Source: Paenibacillus sp. LHD-117
GTDB lineage: Bacteria; Bacillota; Bacilli; Paenibacillales; Paenibacillaceae
Direction of reading: 5' to 3'
DNA: 64,000 bases
Assembly: GCF_030929555.1 (NCBI RefSeq)
Contig: NZ_JAVFVT010000007.1
Span: 62,001 to 126,000, forward strand
Of the stretch, positions 27,459 through 36,600 are shown one piece after another. The notes beneath the pieces were generated by a model, which saw nothing but the letters and a program-made list of their open reading frames with translations, searched no databases and was not told where the DNA came from. The position numbers and the translations under genes are program-made. The first letter of the stretch is position 1. Each line of letters starts with the position of its first letter.

Positions 27459-28049
27459 TCATAGATGTCGTTCTACGAGCAAAGGCTGAAGTTGCTTGCC
27501 TTGCAGCGCAGCTTCGCATGCTTCCATGACCAGGTCCATTCTTGCGACCAAGGAATTGGGCTTCTGAACAGGATTATCCTGGCCGAACGGAACGAAATAA
27601 ATATTTTTAGCCACCAATAGCTTCGCTATGTTCGCGGCATTCAACCCTAAACCGTCATTCGTCGATATCGCCAGCACGATCGGCCTTCCGTTACGCATCT
27701 GCGCCTTCGCCGCCATCAACACTGCGCTATCGGTAATCGCGTTCGCCAGACGGCTCGTTGTGTTGCCCGTGCAGGGTGCAATGGCAAGAACGTCGAGCAG
27801 CTTGGATGGTCCGAGCGGCTCCGCCTGTACGATCGTCGATATGATTTCGTTGCCCGTGATGCCTCTTAATTGCTCCTGCCATTCTTTGGCCGTACCGAAT
27901 CTCGTGTCCGTCGTTATGAGCGTATTCGACACGATCGGCACCACGTTCGCGCCTGCATCGACAAATCGCTTAATCTCCGGCATCACTTCAGCAAACGTGC
28001 AATGAGACCCGGACAACGCATACCCTACCGTGATTCCATTCCAGTTCAT
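27459..28049 (-). CDS. spoVFB: dipicolinate synthase subunit B
   Basis: SpoVFB (DpaB), flavoprotein-like subunit of dipicolinate synthase, which makes dipicolinic acid from dihydrodipicolinate in the mother cell; 196 aa, normal length. Seen: a Rossmann-like flavoprotein fold with GITVGYALSGSHCTFAEVM at the N-terminus, VPIVSNTLITTDTRFG near 38 and LAIAPCTGNTTSRLANAITD near 88, as in decarboxylase-type flavoproteins. Its ATG overlaps the spoVFA stop by 4 bp (ATGA), pointing to coupled translation of the two subunits. The operon begins with a sigma-K-like promoter. Confidence 0.96.
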   Translation of the reverse strand: MNWNGITVGYALSGSHCTFAEVMPEIKRFVDAGANVVPIVSNTLITTDTRFGTAKEWQEQLRGITGNEIISTIVQAEPLGPSKLLDVLAIAPCTGNTTSRLANAITDSAVLMAAKAQMRNGRPIVLAISTNDGLGLNAANIAKLLVAKNIYFVPFGQDNPVQKPNSLVARMDLVMEACEAALQGKQLQPLLVERHL

Positions 28050-28945
28050 TTCCCATTCCCCCGCTTATTCGTATCATCCATGATCAACTGTGCCAAGCAA
28101 TCCGCTATGATACGTCCAGCTGTTTTGGGTGCGACGATTCCGGGGAGTCCGGGCGCGAGCAATGCCTTGATTCCGCGCTTCTCCGCGAAGCGGAAATCCG
28201 TTCCGCCAGGCTTTGATGCGAGGTCGATGATGACCGCTCGCGATGGTAGATTTGCGATAATTTGCGCTGTGACTATCATAGTCGGAATTGTATTAAAAAG
28301 CAAGTCAATATTGCCCGCGTTTTGCAGCAAAGCTCCCGTGTAGAACGGCTCGAAACCCATCTCCGACGCCCTCGCAAAGTGCTCAGAGCGCCTGACGCCA
28401 ACCTTGACTTTAGCCCCTAATCCCTGTAAAGCGCGAGCCATCGTAAAGCCGGTCCTTCCGAAGCCGAGAACCATGCAATGGGAGCCGTGAATCGTAATGT
28501 CCGTATGCTGGATTGCCATCATCAGAGCTCCTTCCGCCGTCGGAATGGAGTTGTAGATCGCAACGTCGTCCCGGTCGAACAATTCGACAAGCTTAAGCCC
28601 GAATTGCTGGCACAATTGTTTCAAATAAGGTTTCGCCATGCCGGTATATACCGCGCAGTGCGGAGGCAGTTTTGCCATATGCTGTTCGGTCAGCACGATC
28701 TCCCGATCGCTGAATACCGCATGAATCAGGCCATGGTCGTCGGTGCCGACGGCAGGCAGCAGCAGCGCATCCGCGTCCTCGAACAACGCCTCTTCAAACT
28801 CCGCGTGAACCGCGCCGTCCAATGACGAATGAAGGCCGTCGAAGCCGCATACCGTTACGGAAGCGTCCAGCTCGCTCAGCTTGCGTATGACTTCGAGCTG
28901 CCTAGCATCGCCGCCGAGCATAAGCACTTGAACGCCTGTAAGCAT
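28046..28945 (-). CDS. spoVFA: dipicolinate synthase subunit A
   Basis: SpoVFA (DpaA), NAD(P)-binding subunit of dipicolinate synthase; 299 aa, normal length. Seen: VLMLGGDARQLEVIRKLSEL at the N-terminus, a Rossmann fold MVLGFGRTGFTMARALQGLG near residue 158, DLLFNTIPTMIV near 212, and ASKPGGTDFRFAEKRGIKAL near 240, the last typical of the dipicolinate synthase A family. AAAGGAG precedes the ATG at 28945. First gene of the operon, behind a sigma-K-like promoter and after the dut terminator, so it is the mother-cell entry to dipicolinate production. Confidence 0.97.
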   Translation of the reverse strand: MLTGVQVLMLGGDARQLEVIRKLSELDASVTVCGFDGLHSSLDGAVHAEFEEALFEDADALLLPAVGTDDHGLIHAVFSDREIVLTEQHMAKLPPHCAVYTGMAKPYLKQLCQQFGLKLVELFDRDDVAIYNSIPTAEGALMMAIQHTDITIHGSHCMVLGFGRTGFTMARALQGLGAKVKVGVRRSEHFARASEMGFEPFYTGALLQNAGNIDLLFNTIPTMIVTAQIIANLPSRAVIIDLASKPGGTDFRFAEKRGIKALLAPGLPGIVAPKTAGRIIADCLAQLIMDDTNKRGNGK

Positions 28946-28981
28946 CAGGCTTCACTCCTTTCTAAGCAAATAGGTATAAAC

Positions 28982-29010
28982 CATCTTATGCCATCGCCCA
29001 AAGCGGGGTG
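28982..29010 (-). promoter_or_regulatory. sigma-K (late mother cell) promoter of the spoVFA operon
   Basis: CACC (29007-29010), exactly 16 nt, CATAAGATG (28982-28990), against the sigma-K pattern mACm-16-CATAnnnTA with one base off. The B. subtilis spoVF operon is sigma-K dependent. Vegetative expression of asd-dapG-dapA would need another promoter. Confidence 0.6.
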
Positions 29011-29025
29011 AAAGGTTGCGGGCAA

Positions 29026-29057
29026 CAAAAAAAACCGAGCGGCTTTCGCCGCTCGGT
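29026..29057 (-). terminator. terminator of dut
   Basis: Perfect 10-bp stem ACCGAGCGGC/GCCGCTCGGT with a GAAA tetraloop on the RNA, followed by eight T's. Confidence 0.95.
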
Positions 29058-29087
29058 CTGCTTATCCCTACATTAGTATGCAGCTTA

Positions 29088-29534
29088 TTACTTAACGCCG
29101 GTATGACCGAAGCCGCCGGCTCCTCGGACCGTATCGGGCAGCTCCGCCGCTTCCTCGATCGCCACTTGGGGAACAACCTGAAACACCATCTGCGCGATTC
29201 GCTCGCCTCGCGTGATGGCGAACGGTTCCTGCCCGAGATTCACGAGCAGCACCTTCACTTCTCCGCGATAGTCCGCGTCAATCGTGCCCGGCGAGTTCAG
29301 GCAAGTGATGCCGTGTTTGTATGCCAGCCCGCTGCGCGGGCGGATCTGCGCTTCGAGCTCGCTCGGCATCGCCATCGCGAAGCCCGTCGGGATCAGCTTG
29401 CGCTCTCCCGGCTGAAGCACGACAGGCTCGCCGACGGCGGCTTGCAAATCGAAGCCGGCCGCCCATTCGGACATTTTGCGGGGGATCGCGATGTCTTCGT
29501 TGCCTTCAAGCCTCTTAAACAGCACCTGGTACAA
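29088..29534 (-). CDS. dut: deoxyuridine 5'-triphosphate nucleotidohydrolase
   Basis: Trimeric dUTPase, 148 aa, hydrolyses dUTP to dUMP and keeps uracil out of DNA. Seen: the five family motifs in order, with AAGFDLQAA, RPRSGLAYKHGI, LNSPGTIDADYRGE, RIAQMVFQ and, at the C-terminus, RGAGGFGHTGVK. In motif five, His replaces the usual Ser of GGFGSTG, which closes on the triphosphate. TTG start with GGAGG 7 nt upstream, overlapping the mlpA 3' end by 20 bp. In B. subtilis, ymxH occupies this place between mlpA and spoVFA, and the chromosomal core lacks dut here. Confidence 0.93.
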   Translation of the reverse strand: MYQVLFKRLEGNEDIAIPRKMSEWAAGFDLQAAVGEPVVLQPGERKLIPTGFAMAMPSELEAQIRPRSGLAYKHGITCLNSPGTIDADYRGEVKVLLVNLGQEPFAITRGERIAQMVFQVVPQVAIEEAAELPDTVRGAGGFGHTGVK

Positions 29535-30780
29535 GCTGATCCCTCCTCAGTCCGGCGATTTCCTTGTCCGTCGTGCCGACCGTCGCCACCGCGAAAGGAA
29601 CCGCAAGCATCCGCTTGGTTACTTCGCGGATATGGTCCATCGACACGTTGTCGATGCGCGCAAGCAGCTCGTCGAGCGTGTAATGGCGGCCAAGCATGAG
29701 CTCGTTCTTGCCAATCCGGTTCATTCGGCTGCTCGTGCTCTCGAGACTCAAAATAAGCGAACCCTTCAGCTGCTCCTTGCCCCGGTGAAGTTCGTCCTCG
29801 CCAAGCCCCTTCACGGAAAGCTCATGCAGCTGCTCCATCGTCAGCTCCAGCACGTCCTTCGTTTGTTTCGGAGCCGTTCCCGCATAAACGGTAAATACGC
29901 CGGAATCGGCATAACCCGTATGATAGGAATAAACCGAATAAGCAAGTCCGCGCTTCTCCCTGATTTCCTGGAACAGGCGGGAGCTCATGCCGCCGCCGAG
30001 CGCATTGTTAAGCAGCACCATCGGATAAAGCAGCGGGTCGGCGTTCGAGCAGCCCGGGAACGAGATGCAGAGATGATTCTGCTCCGTCTTTTTCTTATAG
30101 AAAATATAATCTCCATGGAAGCTAGGCGCCGTATGGACGACGGGCTGCGAACGTCGCGAGAAAGCTCCGAAGTATTGTTCCAGCATCGCAAGCAGCTTCG
30201 CTTCTTCGACGTTTCCGGCAACGCTGATGACCGTGTTCTCGATTGTGTAGCGTTCATTCATATATCCGCGAAGCGTATCCGGTCCCATCGCTTCCAGCCG
30301 ATCCTTCAGCCCAAGGATGGAATACGCAAGCGGATGGTCGCCGAACGCGGCACGCGAGGCTTCGTCGTGGACCTTGTCGTCAGGCGTATCCTCGTACATC
30401 GCGATTTCTTCGAGAATCACGTTTTTTTCTTTGGCTAGCTCCTGCTCGTCGAACTGCGAATGGAAGAACATATCCGATAACGCGTCCACGGCGAGCGGAA
30501 GATGCTCATCCAGCACTTTCGCGAAATAACAGGTGTATTCCTTTGCCGTGAATGCGTTCACGTTGCCGCCGATTCCGTCGAAAAGGTCCGCGATATCTTT
30601 CGCCGAACGTTTCTCCGTTCCCTTGAACAGCATATGTTCGATAAAATGCGAAATCCCGTTATTTTCCTTCGTCTCGTTGCGCGAGCCCGTCTTCACCCAA
30701 ATGCCGAATGAAACGGAACGAACGGTAGATATATTCTCCACCATAACGCGCAGACCGTTGCTAAGCTCGTATTTGTTCAC
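29515..30780 (-). CDS. mlpA: M16 family zinc peptidase MlpA (YmxG)
   Basis: Mitochondrial-processing-peptidase-like M16 protease, 421 aa, cytoplasmic. B. subtilis MlpA affects levels of extracellular proteases (aprE). Seen: HFIEHMLFKGTEKR near residue 48 (HxxEH zinc site), a downstream Glu in EKNVILEEIAMYEDTP near 122, and REKRGLAYSVYSYHTG near 275 typical of M16. The GTG at 30780 with AGGGGG 7 nt upstream is preferred over the adjacent TTG at 30783. Lies between ylxY and dut; the order pnp-ylxY-mlpA is as in B. subtilis. Confidence 0.93.
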   Translation of the reverse strand: MNKYELSNGLRVMVENISTVRSVSFGIWVKTGSRNETKENNGISHFIEHMLFKGTEKRSAKDIADLFDGIGGNVNAFTAKEYTCYFAKVLDEHLPLAVDALSDMFFHSQFDEQELAKEKNVILEEIAMYEDTPDDKVHDEASRAAFGDHPLAYSILGLKDRLEAMGPDTLRGYMNERYTIENTVISVAGNVEEAKLLAMLEQYFGAFSRRSQPVVHTAPSFHGDYIFYKKKTEQNHLCISFPGCSNADPLLYPMVLLNNALGGGMSSRLFQEIREKRGLAYSVYSYHTGYADSGVFTVYAGTAPKQTKDVLELTMEQLHELSVKGLGEDELHRGKEQLKGSLILSLESTSSRMNRIGKNELMLGRHYTLDELLARIDNVSMDHIREVTKRMLAVPFAVATVGTTDKEIAGLRRDQLVPGAV

Positions 30781-30855
30781 CAAGCGTCCCCCTAAATATT
30801 GTTATGTAACAAAATGTGGTCGAAACATTCGTCTAACATGAATGATATCACTATA

Positions 30856-31863
30856 TCAGAATCCATCCCCGCCCTCAACAACGGCCGGCGTGCGTTCCGA
30901 AGACAGAGTCTCTCTGACCGTTCCGATGAAGTAGCCCTTCGCCTTGGCGCTGGCGATCATGCCGGCGAGCGCATCGCGCGAGGAAGCCGTTGGATGCATC
31001 AGGATAAGCGCGCCCGGCTCCAGCTTCGCATCGATCTTACGGACGATGGACTCCGCCGAAGGTTTCATCCAATCGACCGTATCGATCGTCCACAATACCG
31101 TCTGCAGTCCTTGCTCCTTCGCGATTTGAACGGTAGCTCCGTTATAGGAACCCGAAGGCGGTGCAAACCAACGATTCTCGATGCCAAGCTGTTCCTTCAG
31201 CAGCTGCTCCGTTCGCGCGATTTGCGTATATTGGTCGCTTCGGCTCAAGTTTTTCATGTCCGGATGGGAATAAGCGTGGTTGGACAGCTCATGTCCCGCA
31301 TCGACGATCTTCTTCGCCATGTCGACGTTTTTCTTCAGCCAAGAACCGTCTAGGAAAAAGGTCGCTTTCACGTTCTCGCGCGCGAGCGTTTCCAGAATCG
31401 GATCCAAATACTCGTTGCCCCATGCGACGTTGATCATGAACGAAACCATCCGTTTGTTCGGATTGCCCCGGTAGATCGGCTGCGCTCCCAAATCCTTAAG
31501 CCCGATCTGCGGCTCAATCTCCTTGTACCGGAACGGAATAGGTTCGATCCTTGGCGCCTTCAGCGCCTCTTCGTACGTCCGTTCAATATCGACGGCAAGA
31601 CCGTTATAGCCGGGAATGGCGCGCCATACCCGGTCGATTCGCGCGTCGATCGGTTCGATGTACCGGGTCTCGGCCTCCGCAACGATTCGGTTATATAGCT
31701 CGCGCTTCTCCTCCTCCGACAAGGATGGCGGACCGAATGCGAACGTGGCGTCTTCACCTGCCTTGACCGCATGGATGAATGCGTGAATATCGCCGTTGAG
31801 CCGAATAAATACGAGAACCATCAATATACTTGCGGCAATCGCAGTCGCTTTGCGCAGCGCCAT
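30856..31863 (-). CDS. ylxY: polysaccharide deacetylase family protein YlxY
   Basis: YlxY-type carbohydrate esterase family 4 (NodB) protein, 335 aa, membrane-anchored or secreted. Seen: an N-terminal membrane segment (AIAASILMVLVFIRL), a family-specific region to about 140, then NodB motifs NVKATFFLDGSWLKKN, ISNHxxSHP-like HELSNHAYSHPDMKN, and WFAPPSGSYNGATVQIA, LWTIDTVDWMKP. Motif 1, normally TFDDG, is replaced by MINVAWGNEYL, so one metal-binding Asp is missing and activity is doubtful. Start at 31863, with CTGGGAG 8 nt upstream. Between pnp and mlpA, as in B. subtilis. Substrate unknown. Confidence 0.9.
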   Translation of the reverse strand: MALRKATAIAASILMVLVFIRLNGDIHAFIHAVKAGEDATFAFGPPSLSEEEKRELYNRIVAEAETRYIEPIDARIDRVWRAIPGYNGLAVDIERTYEEALKAPRIEPIPFRYKEIEPQIGLKDLGAQPIYRGNPNKRMVSFMINVAWGNEYLDPILETLARENVKATFFLDGSWLKKNVDMAKKIVDAGHELSNHAYSHPDMKNLSRSDQYTQIARTEQLLKEQLGIENRWFAPPSGSYNGATVQIAKEQGLQTVLWTIDTVDWMKPSAESIVRKIDAKLEPGALILMHPTASSRDALAGMIASAKAKGYFIGTVRETLSSERTPAVVEGGDGF

Positions 31864-32033
31864 ATCTCCCACTCCCAGCATATCCAGTCCCATAATGGCG
31901 CCCTATGCGCCAATATGCGTTTATGAACAATCCTATGAGCGCGCGGACAAGATTATGCAGCTCGTACAAAAACAAAAAGAGGCAGATTGACTCTGACTCT
32001 TAAGTTTAAGCTTATATTCGGTTGTCCGTTGGA

Positions 32034-34139
32034 TTACTTGGATTCCGTAGGCACTTCAGGCGTAAGGAGCACTTTGCGCGACAAGTTGATTCTGCCTTGC
32101 TGGTCGATCTCCGTTACTTTCACCGTAATTTGATCGCCGATCTTCACCACGTCCTCGCATTTCGCTACGCGCTCCGTGGACAGCTGGGAAATATGCACGA
32201 GACCGTCTTTGTTCGGAAGAATTTCGACGAATACGCCGAATTTTTCGATCCGTTTCACGGTGCCGAGGTAAATCTCTCCAATGACGACTTCCTTGACGAT
32301 GCCTTCGATAATCGATTTGGCTTTCTGGTTCATCTCTTCGTTCGAGGAAGCGATAAAGACCATGCCGTCTTGCTCGATATCGATTTTTACGCCGGTTTCT
32401 TCGATAATCTTGTTGATGATTTTGCCGCCTGCGCCGATGACGTCGCGGATCTTGTCCGGATTGATGCGGAGGGTCAAGATTTTCGGCGCGTACTTGGACA
32501 AGCTTGTGCGAGGCGCGCTCATCACTTCCAGCATCTTGCCGAGGATGTGCATGCGGCCTTGGCGGGCTTGCTCAAGCGATTGCTGCAAAATCGCACGATC
32601 GATGCCGTCGATCTTAATGTCCATCTGGATCGCCGTTACGCCTTCTGCCGTACCTGCCACTTTGAAGTCCATATCGCCCAAATGATCTTCCATGCCTTGA
32701 ATATCGGACAGAATCGAGAAATGGTCGCCGTCTTTGATCAGACCCATCGCGATGCCAGCTACTGGCGCCTTGATCGGCACGCCCGCGTCCATCATGGCCA
32801 GCGTGCTTGCGCAAATGCTAGCCTGCGAGGTAGAGCCGTTCGATTCGAGCACCTCGGAAACGAGGCGGATCGTGTAAGGGAAATCCGCTTCCGAAGGAAT
32901 GACCTTCGACAATGCGCGTTCGCCGAGTGCGCCGTGTCCGATCTCCCTGCGTCCCGGAGGACGGAGCGGACGGGCTTCGCCTACGCTGAACGGAGGGAAG
33001 TTGTAATGATGCATGAACCGTTTCGTCTCTTCCGGCGAGATGCCGTCCAAGATTTGAACGTCGCCCATCGCGCCAAGCGTACAGATGCTAAGCGCCTGCG
33101 TTTGGCCACGCGTGAACAATCCGGAGCCGTGTGTGCGCGGCAGCAGCGCAACGTCGCATTCGATCGGACGAATCTCATCCAGCGAACGTCCGTCGGGACG
33201 TACCTTGTCATGCGTGATCAGGCGGCGAACCTCTTCCTTCACGATGTCGTACAGCACTTCCTTCACATCGGACAGAAGCTCGGGCGTTTCCGCGTAAACT
33301 TCTTGGAAATGAGCAACGGCGTCGCCGTTTACGGCATCAATCGCCTCTTGGCGCGCGTGTTTCTCCGCGATTTTGATCGCCTCGACAAGCCGTTCGGATG
33401 CGAATGCGCGTACCGCGGCGTTCACTTCCGCATTAACCGTATGCAGCTTTACAGCCATTTTTTCCTTGCCCGCGACAGCCGTCAGCTCTTCGATCTTCGC
33501 CACGATTTCTTTGATCGCATCGTGACCGAACATGATCGCTTCCAGCATCACTTCTTCGGACACTTCGTTCGCTTCCGCTTCCACCATCATGATGGCGTCC
33601 TTCGTACCCGCGACGACGACGAAAATATCCGTAGCTTGCTCTTGCTCCACCGTCGGATTGACGATGAACTTTCCTTCGACGCGGCCGACGATCACGCCGC
33701 CGATCGGGCCGTTAAACGGGACGTCGGAAATCGACAACGCCGCTGAAGTGCCGATCATTGCCGCAATCTCAGGCGAGCAGTCTTGATCGACGCTCATGAC
33801 GATGTTCGCGATTTGGACGTCGTTGCGGAAGCCTTCTGGGAACAACGGACGAATCGGCCTGTCCGTCAAACGGCTGGACAGAATCGCTTTTTCGCTCGGT
33901 CTGCCTTCGCGTTTGATGAAGCCGCCGGGAATTTTGCCTACTGCGTATAGTCTCTCTTCATAGTTCACCGTCAGCGGGAAAAAATCCAGATCCTTCGGCT
34001 CCGATGAAGCGGTAACGGTACAAAGAATGACCGTCTCTCCGTAACGAATCGTGACAGCCGCGTTCGCCTGTTTCGCCAGACGGCCCGTCTCCATGCTCAG
34101 CGGTCTGCCGCCAAGCGTCATTTCAACTTTATGTATCAT
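32034..34139 (-). CDS. pnp: polyribonucleotide nucleotidyltransferase (PNPase)
   Basis: PNPase, phosphorolytic 3'-5' exoribonuclease of RNA turnover; 701 aa, full length. Seen: first RNase PH domain ([20 protein letters not shown]), a central all-helical region, second RNase PH domain with GxGxRxIGHG-like [18 protein letters not shown] near 385 and TCASxASxCAS-like [18 protein letters not shown] near 440, then KH ([14 protein letters not shown] near 565) and S1 ([19 protein letters not shown] near 630). GGAGG precedes the ATG. It follows rpsO, separated by the rpsO terminator, which is the standard order. Confidence 0.98.
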   Translation of the reverse strand: MIHKVEMTLGGRPLSMETGRLAKQANAAVTIRYGETVILCTVTASSEPKDLDFFPLTVNYEERLYAVGKIPGGFIKREGRPSEKAILSSRLTDRPIRPLFPEGFRNDVQIANIVMSVDQDCSPEIAAMIGTSAALSISDVPFNGPIGGVIVGRVEGKFIVNPTVEQEQATDIFVVVAGTKDAIMMVEAEANEVSEEVMLEAIMFGHDAIKEIVAKIEELTAVAGKEKMAVKLHTVNAEVNAAVRAFASERLVEAIKIAEKHARQEAIDAVNGDAVAHFQEVYAETPELLSDVKEVLYDIVKEEVRRLITHDKVRPDGRSLDEIRPIECDVALLPRTHGSGLFTRGQTQALSICTLGAMGDVQILDGISPEETKRFMHHYNFPPFSVGEARPLRPPGRREIGHGALGERALSKVIPSEADFPYTIRLVSEVLESNGSTSQASICASTLAMMDAGVPIKAPVAGIAMGLIKDGDHFSILSDIQGMEDHLGDMDFKVAGTAEGVTAIQMDIKIDGIDRAILQQSLEQARQGRMHILGKMLEVMSAPRTSLSKYAPKILTLRINPDKIRDVIGAGGKIINKIIEETGVKIDIEQDGMVFIASSNEEMNQKAKSIIEGIVKEVVIGEIYLGTVKRIEKFGVFVEILPNKDGLVHISQLSTERVAKCEDVVKIGDQITVKVTEIDQQGRINLSRKVLLTPEVPTESK

Positions 34140-34188
34140 TCACGAGCCTCCATTCTTATCTAACTTTAGAAAAATCTTATGAGTTTAC

Positions 34189-34236
34189 AAAAAGCAACCC
34201 GTATCCCTAAGCTGCAGGACAATCAGGTTGCTTTTT
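34189..34236 (-). terminator. terminator between rpsO and pnp
   Basis: Stem AAAAAGCAACC/GGTTGCTTTTT (34189-34199/34226-34236) with a 26-nt loop, ending in a T-run. Some read-through to pnp is expected from the usual operon behaviour. Confidence 0.75.
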
Positions 34237-34247
34237 GTTACGCATGT

Positions 34248-34517
34248 TTAACGGCGAAGGCCGAGTTTTTCAATCAATGCGCTGTAGCGTCTAACGTCTT
34301 TGTTTTTCAGGTAAGCCAGCAGCTTACGGCGTTGACCGACCATCTTGAGCAGACCGCGGCGGGAATGATGATCTTTCTTGTGCTCCCGCAAGTGCTGCGT
34401 CAAGTTCACGATGTTTTCCGTAAGGATAGCGACTTGAACTTCAGGGGACCCCGTGTCGCTTGCGTGCGTCTTGTGAGTCTCGATCAGCTCTTGTTTACGT
34501 TCTTGAGTAATTGCCAT
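34248..34517 (-). CDS. rpsO: 30S ribosomal protein S15
   Basis: S15, primary binder of 16S rRNA helices 20-22 and part of the platform; 89 aa, normal length. Seen: [60 protein letters not shown] and the ending [18 protein letters not shown] precedes the ATG. It has a good sigma-A promoter about 130 bp upstream and a long structured leader that may take part in S15 self-regulation, as known in several bacteria. Followed by pnp, as in most bacteria. Confidence 0.98.
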   Translation of the reverse strand: MAITQERKQELIETHKTHASDTGSPEVQVAILTENIVNLTQHLREHKKDHHSRRGLLKMVGQRRKLLAYLKNKDVRRYSALIEKLGLRR

Positions 34518-34643
34518 CCTTGTTCACCTCCTCTTATCATAATCGCCGTTAGCCTCGCTGCCGCCGGTGAGAGCGGACAACCAAGCTAAGGTTCGGTTGC
34601 GAGCTCATGCTGGAAGCCTTTCGGCTCCTGTCCAGTCACAACT
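34518..34643 (-). promoter_or_regulatory. rpsO leader, possible S15 autoregulatory structure
   Basis: About 125 nt from the predicted start site to the ATG, including a GGAGCC-GAAA-GGCTTCC hairpin (34610-34630) and further self-complementary tracts. Autoregulation by S15 is established in other bacteria; here it is inferred from length and structure only. Confidence 0.35.
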
Positions 34644-34649
34644 TTGAAT

Positions 34650-34678
34650 AGTATAGCATACATGATAGTCATTGTCGA
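34650..34678 (-). promoter_or_regulatory. sigma-A promoter of rpsO
   Basis: TCGACA (34673-34678), 17 nt, TATACT (34650-34655), placed after the ribF stop. Confidence 0.7.
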
Positions 34679-34699
34679 GGCAATGATTCGGCGGGAAAC

Positions 34700-35650
34700 C
34701 TAAGTCAACCGCTCCAGCAGTTCTTGAGCCTTACGGGAATCCGCGCCGATCTGAGCGATCAACTCCTGAATGGAACCGAACCGTTGCTCCGGCCTGATGA
34801 ACGCCCGGAATTGCACTGAAATCTCTATGCCGTAAATATCCTGGTCGAAACCGAACAAATGAGCTTCCATAACCGGTTTGATCTCGCCAGTATTAAATGT
34901 CGGCTTCATGCCGAAATTCAATACGCCGCTATGGATTTCGCCTCCGATGTGGGCGGTTATCGCATAGACGCCGAGGCGCGGCGAGACGTAAGCGTCACTC
35001 AGCTCGAGATTGGCCGTAGGGAAGCCGATCGTTCGGCCTCTTCCGTCGCCATGGACTACGGTTCCAGTCACTTCGTAATCCCTGCCGAGCAGCGTGCTAA
35101 CAAGCGCTAGATTGCCTTCCTCGAGCGATTCGCGCGTATACGTGCTGCTTACCTTCACGCCGTTCTCGTATAGCGGCTCCACGATGCTGACGTCGATATC
35201 CGGCCGGCTAAGCTCCATCAACGTCGTTGCGTTGCCTGCGCCTTTGCTGCCGAAAGTGAAGTCGAAACCGACGACCGCATGTTTCACGCCGAGCGGACGA
35301 AGGACGCCGCTGACGAATTCGCCGGGCGACACGGCCGCGAAAGCCAAGTCGAAGCGCATGACGTACACCACGTCGACGCCTAGCCGCTCGAACAACTCCT
35401 TCTTCTTCTGGAGAGGAGTTAAGCAGCTAAAGTAATGATCCCCGTGGCCGAGCACTTCCTTCGGGTGCGGGGAGAACGTCATGACCGCTGCGAGCATGCC
35501 CTGCCCGCGAGCGACGGCAACCGCCTGTTTGATCACGTTTTGATGTCCCCGATGTACGCCGTCGAAGTGTCCGATTGCGATCGAGACCGGCTTAACTTGC
35601 GACGGCTCTGCCATATTCGTAAAAGGATAACTGATAGGTATGATATCCAC
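34700..35650 (-). CDS. ribF: bifunctional riboflavin kinase / FAD synthetase
   Basis: RibF (RibC in B. subtilis) converts riboflavin to FMN and FMN to FAD; 316 aa, normal length. Seen: N-terminal nucleotidyltransferase domain with AIGHFDGVHRGHQNVI near residue 26, and GFDFTFGSKGAGN near 130; a C-terminal flavokinase domain with GDGRGRTIGFPTANLEL near 200 and MEAHLFGFDQDIYG near 265. GTG start, weak ribosome site (AGGTG). It follows truB by about 40 bp and precedes the rpsO promoter, the truB-ribF-rpsO order of Bacillales. Confidence 0.96.
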   Translation of the reverse strand: MDIIPISYPFTNMAEPSQVKPVSIAIGHFDGVHRGHQNVIKQAVAVARGQGMLAAVMTFSPHPKEVLGHGDHYFSCLTPLQKKKELFERLGVDVVYVMRFDLAFAAVSPGEFVSGVLRPLGVKHAVVGFDFTFGSKGAGNATTLMELSRPDIDVSIVEPLYENGVKVSSTYTRESLEEGNLALVSTLLGRDYEVTGTVVHGDGRGRTIGFPTANLELSDAYVSPRLGVYAITAHIGGEIHSGVLNFGMKPTFNTGEIKPVMEAHLFGFDQDIYGIEISVQFRAFIRPEQRFGSIQELIAQIGADSRKAQELLERLT

Positions 35651-35689
35651 CGCGATTACACCTGCATTTCCGTTAAACGTAGTATTAAT

Positions 35690-36598
35690 TTACGAGAATA
35701 CTTTCACCGGCCGCAAGCCGTATATGTCCATATCGCATTCGAAAATGCCGATGAACTGTCCGCTCTCGTCCATGACGCGAAACAATTCCCCTTGGTTCCA
35801 AGCACGATCGACAGACGCAGACTTCAGCGAAAGTTTCTGTCCGCGAAGCGCCTTCGCCGCGGCTTCCTCGGTCACGACCGCTGCGGGAATATGCGATATC
35901 GCCTGTTCCGGCGCTATGAGGCGATCCTCAAGCTCGCCGCTGGCCTGCATGGCTTCGATCTGCTCCAGCGTCAGGCATTGCTCGGAGGTAATTCCCCCCG
36001 ACATCGTTCTCGTCAGGCTCTTCATCGCGGCCGGCACGCCAAGCGCCTTGCCTATGTCGACGCAAAGCGTACGGATGTACGTTCCCTTGGAGCACTCGAC
36101 GGCAAACGTAATTTCCGGCTGTTCCATCTCCAGCTCGCATGATCCCAGCTCGATTCGGTAAATGCGAACCTTCCTAGACTTTCGCTCCACCGTCTTGCCT
36201 TCCCTGGCAAGCTCGTAAAGCCGCTTGCCGTCGACCTTCACCGCAGAAAACATGGGCGGAACCTGCTCGATCTCGCCTAAGAATCGCTCCAGGACGCTCA
36301 TGAGCTCCTCCTTCGACAAACGCCTAACGGTCTCCGAGTTCAAAACTTCGCCCGTCATATCTTCGGTATCCGTCGCGATGCCAAGCTTCAGAACGGCTTC
36401 ATAAGCTTTGGGACGGTCCTGCACGTATTCGACGACTCGCGTCGAACGTCCGAGGCATAGCGGCAGCACGCCTGTAACCATCGGATCGAGAGTGCCCGCA
36501 TGTCCGATCCGCTTCATCTTCAGCATCCGCCTTACCTTCGCAACGACGTCATGCGACGTCCAGCCTGCCGGCTTCCATACCGCTAATATGCCGTCCAT
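35690..36598 (-). CDS. truB: tRNA pseudouridine(55) synthase
   Basis: TruB makes pseudouridine 55 in the T-loop of tRNAs; 302 aa. Seen: DGILAVWKPAGWTSHDVVAK at the N-terminus, the catalytic motif GHAGTLDPMVTGVLPLCLG near residue 36 with the active Asp, YEAVLKLGIATDTEDMTG, a C-terminal PUA-like part. Start at 36598, 2 nt after the nrnA stop (TAAGGATG), so it is probably translated by coupling; longer in-frame readings lie within nrnA and are rejected. The C-terminal PUA-like domain ends in MDIYGLRPVKVFS. Confidence 0.96.
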   Translation of the reverse strand: MDGILAVWKPAGWTSHDVVAKVRRMLKMKRIGHAGTLDPMVTGVLPLCLGRSTRVVEYVQDRPKAYEAVLKLGIATDTEDMTGEVLNSETVRRLSKEELMSVLERFLGEIEQVPPMFSAVKVDGKRLYELAREGKTVERKSRKVRIYRIELGSCELEMEQPEITFAVECSKGTYIRTLCVDIGKALGVPAAMKSLTRTMSGGITSEQCLTLEQIEAMQASGELEDRLIAPEQAISHIPAAVVTEEAAAKALRGQKLSLKSASVDRAWNQGELFRVMDESGQFIGIFECDMDIYGLRPVKVFS

Positions 36599-36600
36599 CC

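Noticed and set aside
31754..31975. 73-codon minus frame upstream of ylxY
   Set aside because: Out of frame with ylxY, overlaps its start, and shows no family sequence.
32022..33746. Long plus-strand open frame (574 codons) opposite pnp
   Set aside because: It lies wholly antisense to a full-length PNPase, has Arg/His/Asp-rich composition typical of an antisense shadow in GC-rich DNA, and no family motif.
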